A DNA stretch of 64,000 bases from Gautieria morchelliformis (taxonomy: Eukaryota; Basidiomycota; Agaricomycetes; Gomphales; Gomphaceae): assembly GCA_015179125.1 (NCBI GenBank), contig WHVA01000201.1, forward strand, positions 62,001 through 126,000, given 5' to 3'. The notes beneath the pieces were generated by a model. That model did not search any database, had not been told where the DNA came from, and saw only the letters and a program-made list of their open reading frames with translations. Positions 33,942 to 44,078 of the stretch are shown piece after piece (positions within the stretch are counted from its first letter, which is position 1; each line of letters opens with the position of its first letter). The position numbers and the translations under genes were made by a program.

Positions 33942-36900
33942 AATAACAATAAACGCACCTCTCTAGTAGCCCACGCTCCCATTACTTGAACTATCCCACA
34001 TGTCTCTCACTGAGGTTTGCAGCCTCACTCGAGCAGAATGCTGGTCAGTCGCCGAGCATTCGTCCCGTCTCCTCATCCATATATTTCCTCCTCGCTTGAC
34101 ACCCACTTCCGAGCAAGTGGGTGAGCGAGGAGGAAATTCCCAGCTCGTTGAGCTCTGTGGATACGTTTGAAAGATCGAACGTGGAACGCAGCCCATCTGA
34201 ATGGGTTCCACAAGCTTCAAACAGGAAGAACTCGGGGAAGTATCGTGGCGAATCGAAGAGGAGGAGGAGTATGACAGCTTCCGGACTGAAGAAAGGGAGT
34301 CTTGCGGCCCCGCGCGATGTTGCAAGGCCGGAAACCGTTCGAGAGAAGAGGCTACCTTCACGATAAGGCGTTTTCCGTCAGTTACTAGTTGAGTACAGAG
34401 TAAAAAGACAATGAACGCGAACCACATGCACCCGGGCCGCTGCCATAAGAGCATGACACTCGTATCTGATACGCAACAATCAGGCGGCCGTTCGAGAGAA
34501 GAGGCTACCTTGATGATAAGGCGTTTTCCGTCAGTTACTAGTTGAGTCCAGAGTAAAAAGAACGTAGTACTTATCGCCGGATGTCTACGTGGTATCGACC
34601 TACACTCCGAGTCCTTGACCTTATCCAAGTAACTTGCACCTGACATACCTTGCCAATATTGGTTAGCAGGGGTGTTGTCGCCGCCGTATGGGAGTTATAG
34701 AAAGGTAGGAAGCTGTAGGTCTACCTAGTGCGGGCAGCAGCGCCACATAACGATCTGTGGCGCTACATGGAACCCAGAGTCAGCTACGTAGGTGACGTAG
34801 GCTACTAGTAGCGCTCGTGGCGCTGCGTAAATATGGCCGAATTACAAGCCGGAATCGGCCGTTCCTGATGTATCCCACGTCCCACCTTACTGACAACTCT
34901 GTGAAGCGCTCCGTCATCCTGGTTAATGCAATGCTTGACACGAATACATGGAAACAACTAGAATACACACACTCGAACGACGTCACTGTGCTCCAGCTTA
35001 CGCACCCACAAGGTAAAGTAACGATACTTAACATTTATAACGACTGTACACACTCGAACACCATACGCCACCTCGAGCTATTCCTGGAGACAGAGCGACA
35101 CGACATACTATCGCGCGACTCGGATGCCATGGTTTGGTGCAGGGACTTCAACCGCCATCATCCCATGTGGGACGAGGAGAGAAACCGCCACCTCTTCACG
35201 GCTACAGCGACGGCGGAGGCGGAGAGGCTGATATCAGCGATAGCAGACTACAACATGGTAATGACGTTACCAAAGCGCCTGCCCACTCTGCAGTCCATGT
35301 CAACAAAAAATTGGACTAGGGTAGACAACGTGTTCTGTACTGACAACGTGGCTGACTCCATAGTCGAGTGTAACACCGACCCGGGCGCTCGAGGGCCAGG
35401 CACCGACCACGTCCCCATCCACACCGTGCTTGACATCAACGTGAAGCTCGACCCACCGGCGCCCTTCCACAACTTCAGGGAGGTCGACTGGGAGGACTTC
35501 AGAGAACACCTTGCGGAACAGCTGGAACACCTACCGGACGCTACGGAACTCGGGACGACAGAAGAGTTCGATGCGGCCGTGGATGCGCTAACTACGGCTA
35601 TCCAAGATGTCATAGAGGCAACAGTCCCACTGTCCAAGCCAGTCCCACACTCGCGCAGATGGTGGAGCAAGGAACTGTCGGACCTCAAGAGAAAGAAAAA
35701 TAAGCTGAACAATCTATCCTATCATTACCGAGCTATAGCTAACCACCCCTCCCATGAGGAACTCCGACAGATCGACGTGAAATACGGGACAGCCATAAAA
35801 GATGCCAAAACACAGCACTGGATCGACTATCTGGACGACCTCAGCGATGATATGCTGTTGACGGCCAACAGGTACCTCACGAACCCAGCCACGGATGGGG
35901 GGAAGACCTGAATACCCACACTGGAATCTACTAGCTCAGACGGCACAACCCACAGAGCGGAATCCAACGAGGAGAAGAGCCAGATGCTGGCAACGGCGTT
36001 CTTCCCACCCAGGCCAACGACCCCCCAGACCTTCGATAGCTACAACTACCCCAGGAGGATCAACTACAGATTCCAGCTCCAAAAAAGTCAGCTAAGACGA
36101 CAGATCGCCAAGCTAAAGCCGCACAAAGCCCCTGGAGATGACGGCATACCCAACATCATCCTGAAAGAAGCGGCAGACCTGATCACCGACCATCTGCTAT
36201 GGATCTACAGAGCCGTCTTCGCACTGGGGACTTACAGTGCTAGATGGCGTTCGTGGGTGACGGTGGTACTTCGAAAACCGGGCAAGGCCAACTACAACAC
36301 GCCAAAAGCTTACCGTCCCATCGCGCTCTACAACACGATGGGAAAATTGCTGATGGCCATTGTGACAGAGGATATGGTACACATAACTGAAAAGCATCAC
36401 CTCCCCGCCAATCACTTCGGGGGCAGACCCGGCAGGACTACCACTGACTCTCTGCACCTGATTGTCAACAAGATCAAAGGATCGTGGCGCCGCAAAAAAG
36501 TAGCGGTGATGCTGTTCCTGGATATCGAAGGTGCGTTCCCAAACGCGGTCACTAACCGTCTTCTCCACAACATGCGGAAGCGGAAAGTGCCGGAGGAGTA
36601 TGTACAGTTTGTAGAGAAGATGCTGGAGGATCGTAGAACGAAGCTCAAGTTCAACGACCACACATCGGACTGGGTCCCTATCGACAACGGCATAGGGCAG
36701 GGAGACCCCCTCTCGATGATCCTCTACCTGTTCTACAACGCGGACCTCCTGGACGTAGCCTCGGATAAAGGCCAGGCGGCGGTTGCCTTCGTGGACAACG
36801 CAAACCTGTTCGCGGAGGGAGACACTTATGCTGAAGCTTATGACAGCCTGAGGAAGATGTTGATGAAGCCTGGGGGGCGAAGGACTGGACAAAGGATCAC

Positions 36901-39245
36901 CACTCCAGATTCAAGAAAAGTAAGTTCGCGGTAGTCTGCTTTTCCCGACGCAGGAGCCCGGACCCCGACCGCCCAGGGAAGACAAAACCAGAAGCCAAGC
37001 CAGGCTTCACCTACGATGGGGTCACCATACAACCACAGGAATACCACAAGTTCCTGGGGATATTCCTTGATGAGGAGCTAAGGTGGAACATACAAGCTGA
37101 AAAGGCGATAGCCAAAGCGGTTAAGTGGACTTTATTATTTCACAGACTAGCTAAGCCCTCCACAGGAGTACAAGCCAAATATATGCGGCAACTATACACC
37201 GCGGTAGCGATACCGAAGCTCACCTACGCAGCCGACGTATGGTTCACGCCAGTTCGGCGATGCCCGGGGAGGAAGAAGGCGTCCGGCTCAGTCGGGGTGG
37301 CGCGCAAACTAACATCGGTGCAGAGGATGGCGACTATCGCCATCACGGGCGCCATGAAGACCACGGTGACCGACGTCCTGGAGGTCCATGCCAACATCCT
37401 CCCTATTGAGCTGCTAATGCTCTACGCCTGCTACAGGGCGGCCGCGCACATGATCACACTCCCAGTATCTCACCCACTAGCCAAACCCGTCAAGACATGT
37501 TCCCGCAGGCTGGTCCGACGTCACCCCTCACCGATACACACCCTACTACATACTTTCGGTCTAGGGCCAGGCAGCCTCGAGATCGTCAAACCGGGGCTGC
37601 AGATCCCCAACCAACCCCCACGGTTCACAACTGAGATCGCAGACACGAGGGAGGAATCGAAGGAGGCTGACCTTGCGGATGAACCAGATGCGAAGATCTA
37701 CACCGATGGGTCGGGGGTGGACGGCGAGGTTGGAGCAGCCGCAGTCCTATACAAACAGGGCAGGCGCACAAAAACGCTAAGGTACTATATGGGCCCACTA
37801 GCTGACCGCACCACGTACGAAGCGGAAGCTGTAGGGGTGACCCTCGCGCTGGAACTTTTGTCCCGAGAAAGAGGCATCAAGAAGGCCTCAATCCTGCTTG
37901 ACAACCAAGCCGTAATCCAGGCCATCGCTCACGTCCAGCCCCGACCAGCCCAACAGATCCTCTAACAGGCGCATGAGATGGCAAACAAGGCAGCATCCCC
38001 GACCGGACGACGAAGAACGACACTAAAGGTAGCCTGGATCTCGGGCCACCACGATGTGCACGGCAACGAAGAAGCAGACGCTGAAGCAAAAAGAGCAGCT
38101 AAGGGAGACAGCAGTCAGGATGGTGAGCTCCCCACATACCTCGTCGCAGAACCACTACCGCGCAGTATTACCGCTGCGCGCCAGTCCTTCAGGTCAGACA
38201 TACAAGGCTCATGGAGAGAGACATGGATCAAGTCGCCACGGCACGCACGCATAGCTTCCATAGATGACAGCCTCCCGACCAACTCCTACTACAAGAATAC
38301 AGCTGGCTTTACAAGAGCACAAACCAGTCTGATTACACAGCTCCATACGACCCACATACCACTCAACAAACACCTCTACCGCATCAAGAAAGCCCAGTCC
38401 CCCCTCTGCCCAGCCTGCGCGGGCGCTGATGAGTCGGTCCATCACTTTCTCTTCGACTGTCGAGCCCACGAACACGCAAGGATAACGCCCAGAAGGAAAC
38501 TAGGCCACAGATCCAAATCCCTGAAGGATCTCCTAGGGGTACCGAAGGCTATGAGAGCAATGCTGACTTACGTGGTGGATACCAGGAGGCTACGCTCACT
38601 GTTCGGTGATGTAACCCCTCTCCCTGCACAAGACAACCACTAGGTGACGTTACAGATAAGCGACGCGGACAAGCCTCGAAAGTGAGACGCACCAAGTACA
38701 CTACATCACACCCCATGTCCACCATAACCACCCCGTTCCACGCCTATGTACACAAGCCATGTACCATAAACCACAAACCACACACTAGAACTCGAAATTC
38801 ACATCCAGGACTGGCGCATCGACAAATGCCAGACTCGGCGCAGCGGGACGAGGGAGGACAACCCCGGACGACACCTGGAGACCATCCTAGCCCACCGGAC
38901 GAAGCCCCATCTACCTATGACTGCGACGCTCCTACTTGTCGTGCCAGCCCGCCTCGGCGGCCGAGCACTTACACTGCTAGACCCACCTAAGCGATACCAA
39001 CAAACAGGAGAGAGACCATACCTCAGCTCAGCTCAGCACACCTCACCAATAGCATGCGATGGCAAACATCTCCAGGGGAGATGGGCCGGCAGGGGGGGGG
39101 ACCCGTCGTCGGTGCAGTGGTCGATGCGAGGACGCAGGGAGCCGGGAGACCCAGGGAGAGAGGGGAAAGGCCCATGCTCACCGTAGGTAGAAACCGTGTA
39201 ACGACCATAATAGGCACGCAGCCTGGGGTCGAATAAACTGATGAG

Positions 39246-39274
<29 letters not shown>
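39246..39274 (+). repeat. A29 tail of the LINE
   Basis: Twenty-nine consecutive A residues mark the 3' end of the plus-strand LINE. A tract this long and pure suggests a fairly recent insertion, despite the coding lesions. Confidence 0.9.
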
Positions 39275-39277
<3 letters not shown>

Positions 39278-39669
39278 GGATACGAGTGTATGATGAAAAT
39301 ACCTTGGCAGCCTTTGTTATCTTAGCGGTCTGGAGTCGATTCAGGAGGGGCCGGCCATGCGACAAATGGCTGTGATCTAACCTTTTCCTTGCCCTTGGCC
39401 GGCTGGAGGGACTTGGTTAGATACGTAGATTCATTAGACAAGAATGCACACGTACCACTGGGATTGACTTGAGCGTTTTGTAGCGTTTAGACTAGCCTCT
39501 GAGTCAGTAAAAGAATAATAACTCAAATTAGACATACCGGTCCAGGACCATCATCGTCCTCGACTGGCTTCTTCCTCTTGACGCCGGAGACCCCCTTCTT
39601 CGAGGCCATGCTGGCGGCCACAGCTACGGATTTCTTATTCTTGCTCTTGGCAGTTTGGCTGGCCACCAT
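39275..39669 (-). CDS. 5' exons of an unidentified Lys-rich protein, interrupted by LINE insertion
   Basis: Exon 1 (39,669-39,538) starts at ATG and encodes exactly 44 codons: MVASQTAKSKNKKSVAVAAS then a segment ending KRKKPVEDDDGPGP, followed by a GTATGT donor. Two possible micro-exons follow (PAKGKEK at about 39,398 and TAKITKAAK at about 39,325), each bounded by AG and GT. Just beyond, the LINE A-tail begins, so the remainder is displaced or lost. The product would be a basic, probably nuclear protein, but no family is recognised. Upstream lies sequence duplicated at 53.6-54.0 kb, including a TATA-like element. Confidence 0.4.
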
Positions 39670-40058
39670 GTAGCATAGGCATGTGCACGTTGGCTGTGCG
39701 TCTACGAACCAAGACCTTATAACGCACAGCGAAAAAACGCACGAGAGCTTGGGGCGACTCCATATCTGATGGAAAACAGTTTGAGACGGGACGGGTGATT
39801 GAACGCTGACCGCTGCGCGAGGATTGACGCCTCAACGGGGACCTCGAATTGCGGTGTTTGTGGATGGGTGAGTGGGTACAGAAGTATTCGTTTCTGTCCC
39901 TCCCTTTGGCCAAGGGTGTTCCACATAGCTGAACAACCAGCAATAGAACAAGAGTGCGCACAGGCGGGGTAGAAAGGGAGGGACATCCACACAAGATGAC
40001 CCACCCACTGCCATCAGGATCCCGGCCAGGGAATCTGGATCAAAGCCCTACCTACATT
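39670..40058 (-). repeat. Segment duplicated in inverted orientation at 53,640-54,010, with promoter-like TATA
   Basis: On the minus strand this runs from CCAGATTCCCTGGCCGGGAT through GTGGATGGGTGAGTGGGT-like words to a TTATAAGG box (39,715-39,722) about 50 bp before the ATG of the Lys-rich gene. The plus-strand copy at 53.6-54.0 kb has TATAAGG in the same place but a different downstream sequence. It could be the 5' flank of a small gene family. Confidence 0.5.
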
Positions 40059-40550
40059 TTAAATGTCGACGTGTTCGGCTGCGTTATCGTCTACTATTGT
40101 TGTCACGTCGGCTTGATCCGTGGCTTTTATGGTGTCGTAGGCTGCCACTCTGAGCGCATCCGTCGCTTCCTCCGCCTTCCGCATTATCGGGTCTATCTTT
40201 TTCTCAACGTATTTCATGACTTGTTCCCCAAAACTCTTGGCTGACGTGTCCATCATTAAGATCGCTAGGGCCCTTGCCCCTTCTTTCAGGGCCTTGTGCG
40301 TGGTGCTTTGTGTCATGCACAGCAGCGCATAGCTCAAGCTCTCTTGAGATATGGGGTCGTCCTTTGCCACGTACTGGTTTCTGTCTAGGAAATTTCGCGC
40401 CTGCTCCCTGTTCCGCACCATCGATCCAACACTGTCTATCAGCTCTCCTCGTGTCTTTGCCTGCTCTCCCTGCTGCGCCGTCCCCGCTCTGGTCCTCCCT
40501 AGGTGCGCGCCTCCTGTGCTCTGACCCTCCGCACTTGTCGGTGTGGTCAT
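40059..40550 (-). pseudogene. LINE ORF1-like N-terminal fragment, 163 aa
   Basis: An uninterrupted frame from ATG at 40,550: MTTPTSAEGQSTGGAHLGRT, then ISQESLSYALLCMTQ, ARALAILMMDT and a helical, charged C-terminus ending DDNAAEHVDI-stop. The 'L..AL..M.Q.......ALAYLM' layout resembles the helical N-terminal region of ORF1 proteins of Agaricomycete LINEs. The same ending (DDNAAEHVEI-stop) recurs at 53,600-53,640, so the ORF end and its flank are duplicated. The zinc knuckles expected of a full ORF1 are missing. Confidence 0.45.
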
Positions 40551-40619
40551 TTTGTACGCTTCTTCTTTTGAAGCGCTCTACCTGTGTTCAGTGCGACGGT
40601 GTGCTGCACTTTCCACCGA

Positions 40620-42641
40620 TAGGGTGAGATTTAGCGTGGATGCGAGGATTTTTCGTTTTTGGATGTGGTGGTAAGCGTGAGAAAGTCTCCGTTGTGCTTG
40701 TTGAAGTCACCTACCCATATAGTGGATGAGCTGACTGGTGTTGGGTTGGCAGAGATCCATTGCTGGAGCTGTAGGAGGGCAGTGTCGGTGTTCGGTGGAT
40801 TATAGATGTTGTAGATGTCGATTTGAACCTCGTTGAGGATGATGGTAACTGCCCTAATCAAGTCCGATTTGATCTGGATTTGCCTAAAGGAGCTCGAGGT
40901 CAGTTGGGAGGAAATAAGAATTATAGAGAGGGCAAGGTCATCGTCATCTTTGTCCTGGATCGGGTATATGATGCACCAGTGTGGGGAGGCGGGTGAGAGT
41001 CGTGTCCTGGGATATATGTAGGGTTCCTGAATGATGAGCAGGTCCCACTGCGAGGGGTCAGTCATGTTGATAAGTGTTAGCGTGATGTCTTTATAGTGCT
41101 TGCAGTTTTGTTGCCATATTTGTAGATTCTTGTTTGGTGCGTTTTCAGGAATTGGGACCCGATGGGGATGAGGCTGGGATGTAGTTTATTTGGGGCTGGG
41201 AAGGGGGAAGGGGGGGAGAGGGGAGGCGCGGTTGACCAGAGGAGCATTTTCCTGGGGTGTAATCTATGTCAGCGAAGGTAAAGGGAGTATAGTATTTGAA
41301 TTTTCCAGTGACATATTCATCTCTCTGTATTTGCATTTCAATGGCGGTCTTTGCAGCCGGGCAAGTGCGAGTCCAGCTTGGGTGATCGCCTCGGCAGTTG
41401 GCGCATACGGGTTTCTCTGTCGTGCAGCTGTGGCTGGAGGGGCAGGGCTGCTCGTGTGTGCAGGTGTGGTCAGAAGTAGAGTGGGGGCCGGCGCATCGAC
41501 CACAGCGTGCCTCCCCAGTGCACCCCGTCGCCCGGTGCCCCCAGTCCTGGCACTGGTAGCACTGTGGGGGTCTTGGGATGTACATACTGACGCTGCAGAG
41601 GATACCTTCGATGACTATGCCATTTTCAATTGCAGCATTGGCAGATGTCTTCGTTTTGTAGCTTATCATGAGGGGGCCCCGTTTCGTTTTGACATGGGAC
41701 TCGACACTGTTGAGCCAGGTAAGATTGGCGATCTGGTGTCCATCAGGAGCATTGTCCGAGTTGGTTGCTTCAAGGTCATCAATGGCAGAGCGGAGGTCGT
41801 CGGAGTCAGACCAGAAGTTCGTAGACGCATTGTGTGCCACGACTGCGTAGGATCTCAGAGGGGTGGTGGCCAATGGGTCAATGAGCTTGACCCAGTTTTC
41901 GGCGTGCGCTCAAGCCCTGTTCGCATCGTCTACATTTTTGAATGTTAGTGTTATATTACCTGCTGTGGATTTGGTGATGCCTCGCAGGGGGAGGGGCATC
42001 ATCGGTGGGAGGTCATCTGGGCTATTCTCAAAGTAGGTAGCGATTATGCTACTGCAGAACCTGGTGATTATTGAAGGCTCCCATCTGAGCAAAAGAGCTT
42101 CGTTGTCGATGTTTTTCAGCGAGACGGGGATCTGTTTCTGCTGCAGTTCAGCCATCATCTTTTGTTTTTGCATAGCCGCCTGATTTGAGCCCGCTCCCAT
42201 GCCCCGTTTTGCAGCTGCAGCGTAGGAAGAGTTTCCACTAGCGGACTGGATCGCTTGACCATGGCCGGAGGCAACTGCTTCTTTGATGTTGGTGACGGCC
42301 TTTTGCAGGTCGTTGTTGGTGGCTAGTCTGTTGTCACCATAGAGGCAAGAAGCCTCTCACAGGAGCTTCGTGATGGCAATGAGTTGCATGGCCCACTCTT
42401 TGCCAATGTTCCAGGTGGTGCCGTGCTTGAGCCCCCCAAAGGATTCCAGGGCTGAAGCTAATGCCGAGATGTCAGATTTGTTACCTTCAGTAATTCCTCT
42501 GCTATTCAGCATTGCTATCGGGTCGCCAGGGTCTGGGGCAGGTGTGGGTGAGCGCGTTGGCCTGGGGAGGATCTGGTTGGGCGCTAGAGTCCCCGGGCCA
42601 GGCGGCTGTGAGTTGGCTGGCGTGTTAGGGGTGACCGGCAT
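40620..42641 (-). pseudogene. LINE 5' half: ORF1 (gag-like, zinc knuckles) and endonuclease start
   Basis: From 42,641: MPVTPNTPANSQPPGPG..., a helical region (LRWEPSIITRFCSSIIATYF at about 42,050-42,110), then LTFKNVDDANRA in one frame and LRSYAVVAHNASTNFWSD in the next. Three CCHC-type knuckles follow (CYQCQDWGHRATGC, CGRCAGPHSTSDHTC, CANCRGDHPSWTRTC, 41,345-41,580). The ORF2 endonuclease starts NLQIWQQNCKHYKDI at about 41,130, then WDLLIIQEPYI and IWVGDFNKHNGDF, and ends near 40,620. RT is absent. Frames change near 42,355 and 41,900. Loss of the 3' rather than the 5' part is unusual for a LINE and implies deletion or a later rearrangement. It is too different from the LINE at 30-39 kb to be its missing piece. 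Confidence 0.8.
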
Positions 42642-42794
42642 GTTTTAACGCGTGTGCGAGGGTGGAGATATCAGTAGGTATGTGAGAAAGGTGTTTACTT
42701 AGCTGTCTTGGGCCACTACACGTGTCTGGAGGGCAGGACTCGTGCCTCTAGACCGTGGGAAAGTAAGTTGAGGTGGTGGTGTGGGTCCAAGAGG

Positions 42795-44078
42795 GCTCCC
42801 ACCCTCCCCCCAACCGTCCCCTCCGCTGGTAGATACACCGGAAACATGACTATGAGTTCATGTCCGCAGGAGGGAGAGGGCTGTGGGAGATATGAAGCCT
42901 GGGAGGGTGTGTTGTGTGAGGGGAGGTCAAGCGAGGACGTTCAATGGAGTGGGGGTAAAATGTGTGGTCTTGAGAGATAGGGTGGTGGATGGTGTGACAA
43001 GATGGATGGGATGACATGTACATACCATGCAATGACAATGTCAGGGTTTGTCCACGTCCATGCCCGTGTCTGTGTCATGCTGCTCATTGTAATATTGAGT
43101 TGGGCGGGGCCAGTGGGCATGTTGGTCTTAGTTTGGGGGGGTGCGAGTGGCCCATGCATGATGACACCTCTCCGCTCAGAATTATCAGAATCTGATGTAT
43201 AAGTATTTCCATAAATTACAAGCACAGTCAAATTCAACGTATCTCGGCATATATGTATGGTTTTTTTATGATATGGGTGGCCAGAGTGAGTAGATAGCCA
43301 AATATTTTATGGCAACCAATTGCAGAGCATTGCAATAGCTTGGTAGACTGGAAAGATGGGAATGGGATGGTTAATGTAAATCTCTGCATCCTGATTGGTG
43401 GGGGGCTTGTATTGGAATTGCAGTTATGATGCATTAGCATGGATGCTGCCATCCAACTGTGTTGTTCTGCCAGACTCTAGCAAACAATTAACCAGTTCCT
43501 GAAGGAGAAAATAACTGCTCACTGCTCACTGGAGACAATAGGCCCTGCCACTTCTACATCTCCAGGACATCCAGTCGCCCAAGGAAATTCAGCTAACTCT
43601 ATTGCAGCAGGCCCAGCCTCGTCATGCTGGCTTTCCTGAACAGGCACATCATCCTCCAATGTCTGAGCACTAAAAGCCTGGCTCAAGTCTGGGTTCCCAA
43701 ATTCAGCCACTATGGCATTGTGAACACTTTGTCTGGTAGCTTGGAAGGTGGACAATGAAAGAGTAGGTAATGAGGGGCTGTGAAGTTGACTGTGTCTCTC
43801 TTGGAGAGTTAGATGGAACCGGCAGATGATAATCACTGACAAGCTGTATGTGCACTGTTAGTACTATCAGGTCCTTCTTTGTAAATTGGTGAGAATATAC
43901 CTGTTCTGAATAGGGTTTAAGATGCCAGCAAGGCTTGGCTTTATACCCCAACAGAGCTGATATTAGCCATTTTGTTATCATGATCAATACCTTACATACC
44001 CTTAACACCTAAATTGATAGAGAACATGAAGTGAACTCTGAAGCTCAACAGGTTTATAAGTAACTGTACCTTCATCGT
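42795..44078 (+). repeat. Dispersed repeat U, 3' part; joined to Copia at 44,079
   Basis: Closely similar throughout to 57,600-58,885, including GATGACACCTCTCCGCTCAG and the minus-strand ORF at 43.5 kb. The similarity ends exactly where Copia integrase sequence begins (GACAAAATTTGCG at 44,079). Confidence 0.8.
43519..43842 (-). CDS. Conserved ORF of repeat U, 107 aa, unknown
   Basis: From ATG at 43,842: MSVIIICRFHLTLQERHSQL, then FQATRQSVHNAIVAEFGNPD, LEDDVPVQESQ and an acidic end. The other U copy (58,300-58,647) keeps the same frame open, with about a dozen scattered amino acid changes and no indel. Two copies open over the same length suggest past coding function, perhaps as the last exon of a transposon gene. 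No domain is recognised. Confidence 0.4.
   Translation of the reverse strand: MSVIIICRFHLTLQERHSQLHSPSLPTLSLSTFQATRQSVHNAIVAEFGNPDLSQAFSAQTLEDDVPVQESQHDEAGPAAIELAEFPWATGCPGDVEVAGPIVSSEQ

Larger units (their letters stand above)
30556..34870. mobile_element. 4,315-bp DNA element with CATCAGGAA ends carrying a DUF6532 gene
   Basis: The left end is CATCAGGAAAAACGGGGG and the right end read inverted is CATCAGGAACGGCCGATTC, a 9-bp inverted match. TA flanks both sides (30,554-30,555 and 34,871-34,872). Deleting the element and one TA restores the LINE codons for L-Y-P-T in frame, which fixes the boundaries to the base. The interior holds a minus-strand DUF6532 gene and a plus-strand C-terminal fragment of a transposon-type protein, but no recognisable transposase core, so it is probably non-autonomous. 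The right 900 bp recurs at 19,040-19,430. CACTA-like and KDZ-type basidiomycete elements are candidate superfamilies; the short ends do not decide it. Confidence 0.75.
30315..38643 (+). pseudogene. LINE ORF2: endonuclease, RT, RNase H (split and mutated)
   Basis: The N-terminus reads KRLRIFQQNLNKSDKAQFDL and VLLQEPYIDALGN (APE-type endonuclease), then after a one-base shift NHNWHVLY to 30,555. The frame resumes at 34,873 with PTSHLTDN, RSVILVNAML, VWCRDFNRHHPMWDEE (endonuclease D/N/H line) and TDHVPIHTVL. RT follows: HKAPGDDGIPN, KAYRPIALYNTMGK, LFLDIEGAFPNAVTNR, IGQGDPLSM and the active-site line VAFVDNANLF (FVDN, not FVDD). RNase H reads AKIYTDGSGVDG, YEAEAVG, LLDNQAVIQ and AWISGHHDVHGNEEADAEA, and the tail is CPACAGADESVHHFLFDC. 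Lesions: TGA at 35,909-35,911 in a CGA context; a one-base change in the G6 run at 36,872-36,877; TAA at 37,963-37,965. The 4.3-kb insert also splits the gene. Confidence 0.9.
30236..39274 (+). mobile_element. Non-LTR retrotransposon (LINE) with A29 tail, interrupted by a 4.3-kb element
   Basis: The LINE body is 30,236-30,555 plus 34,873-39,274. It contains endonuclease, RT, RNase H and a Cys/His tail, then 600 bp of 3' sequence ending in a 29-A tract at 39,246-39,274. The left end lies against repeat U. The right end lies in what looks like an intron of the minus-strand gene at 39.5 kb. Confidence 0.85.

Noticed and set aside
33963-34646. 227-codon minus-strand frame with a repeated VASSLERPPDC/VASSLERFPAL segment
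   Set aside because: It arises from two copies of a short DNA repeat (GAGAAGAGGCTACCTT words at about 34,340 and 34,495); no domain and no support in the relative at 19.2 kb.
41190-41948. 252-codon plus-strand open frame
   Set aside because: Antisense of the LINE ORF1 zinc-knuckle region on the minus strand.
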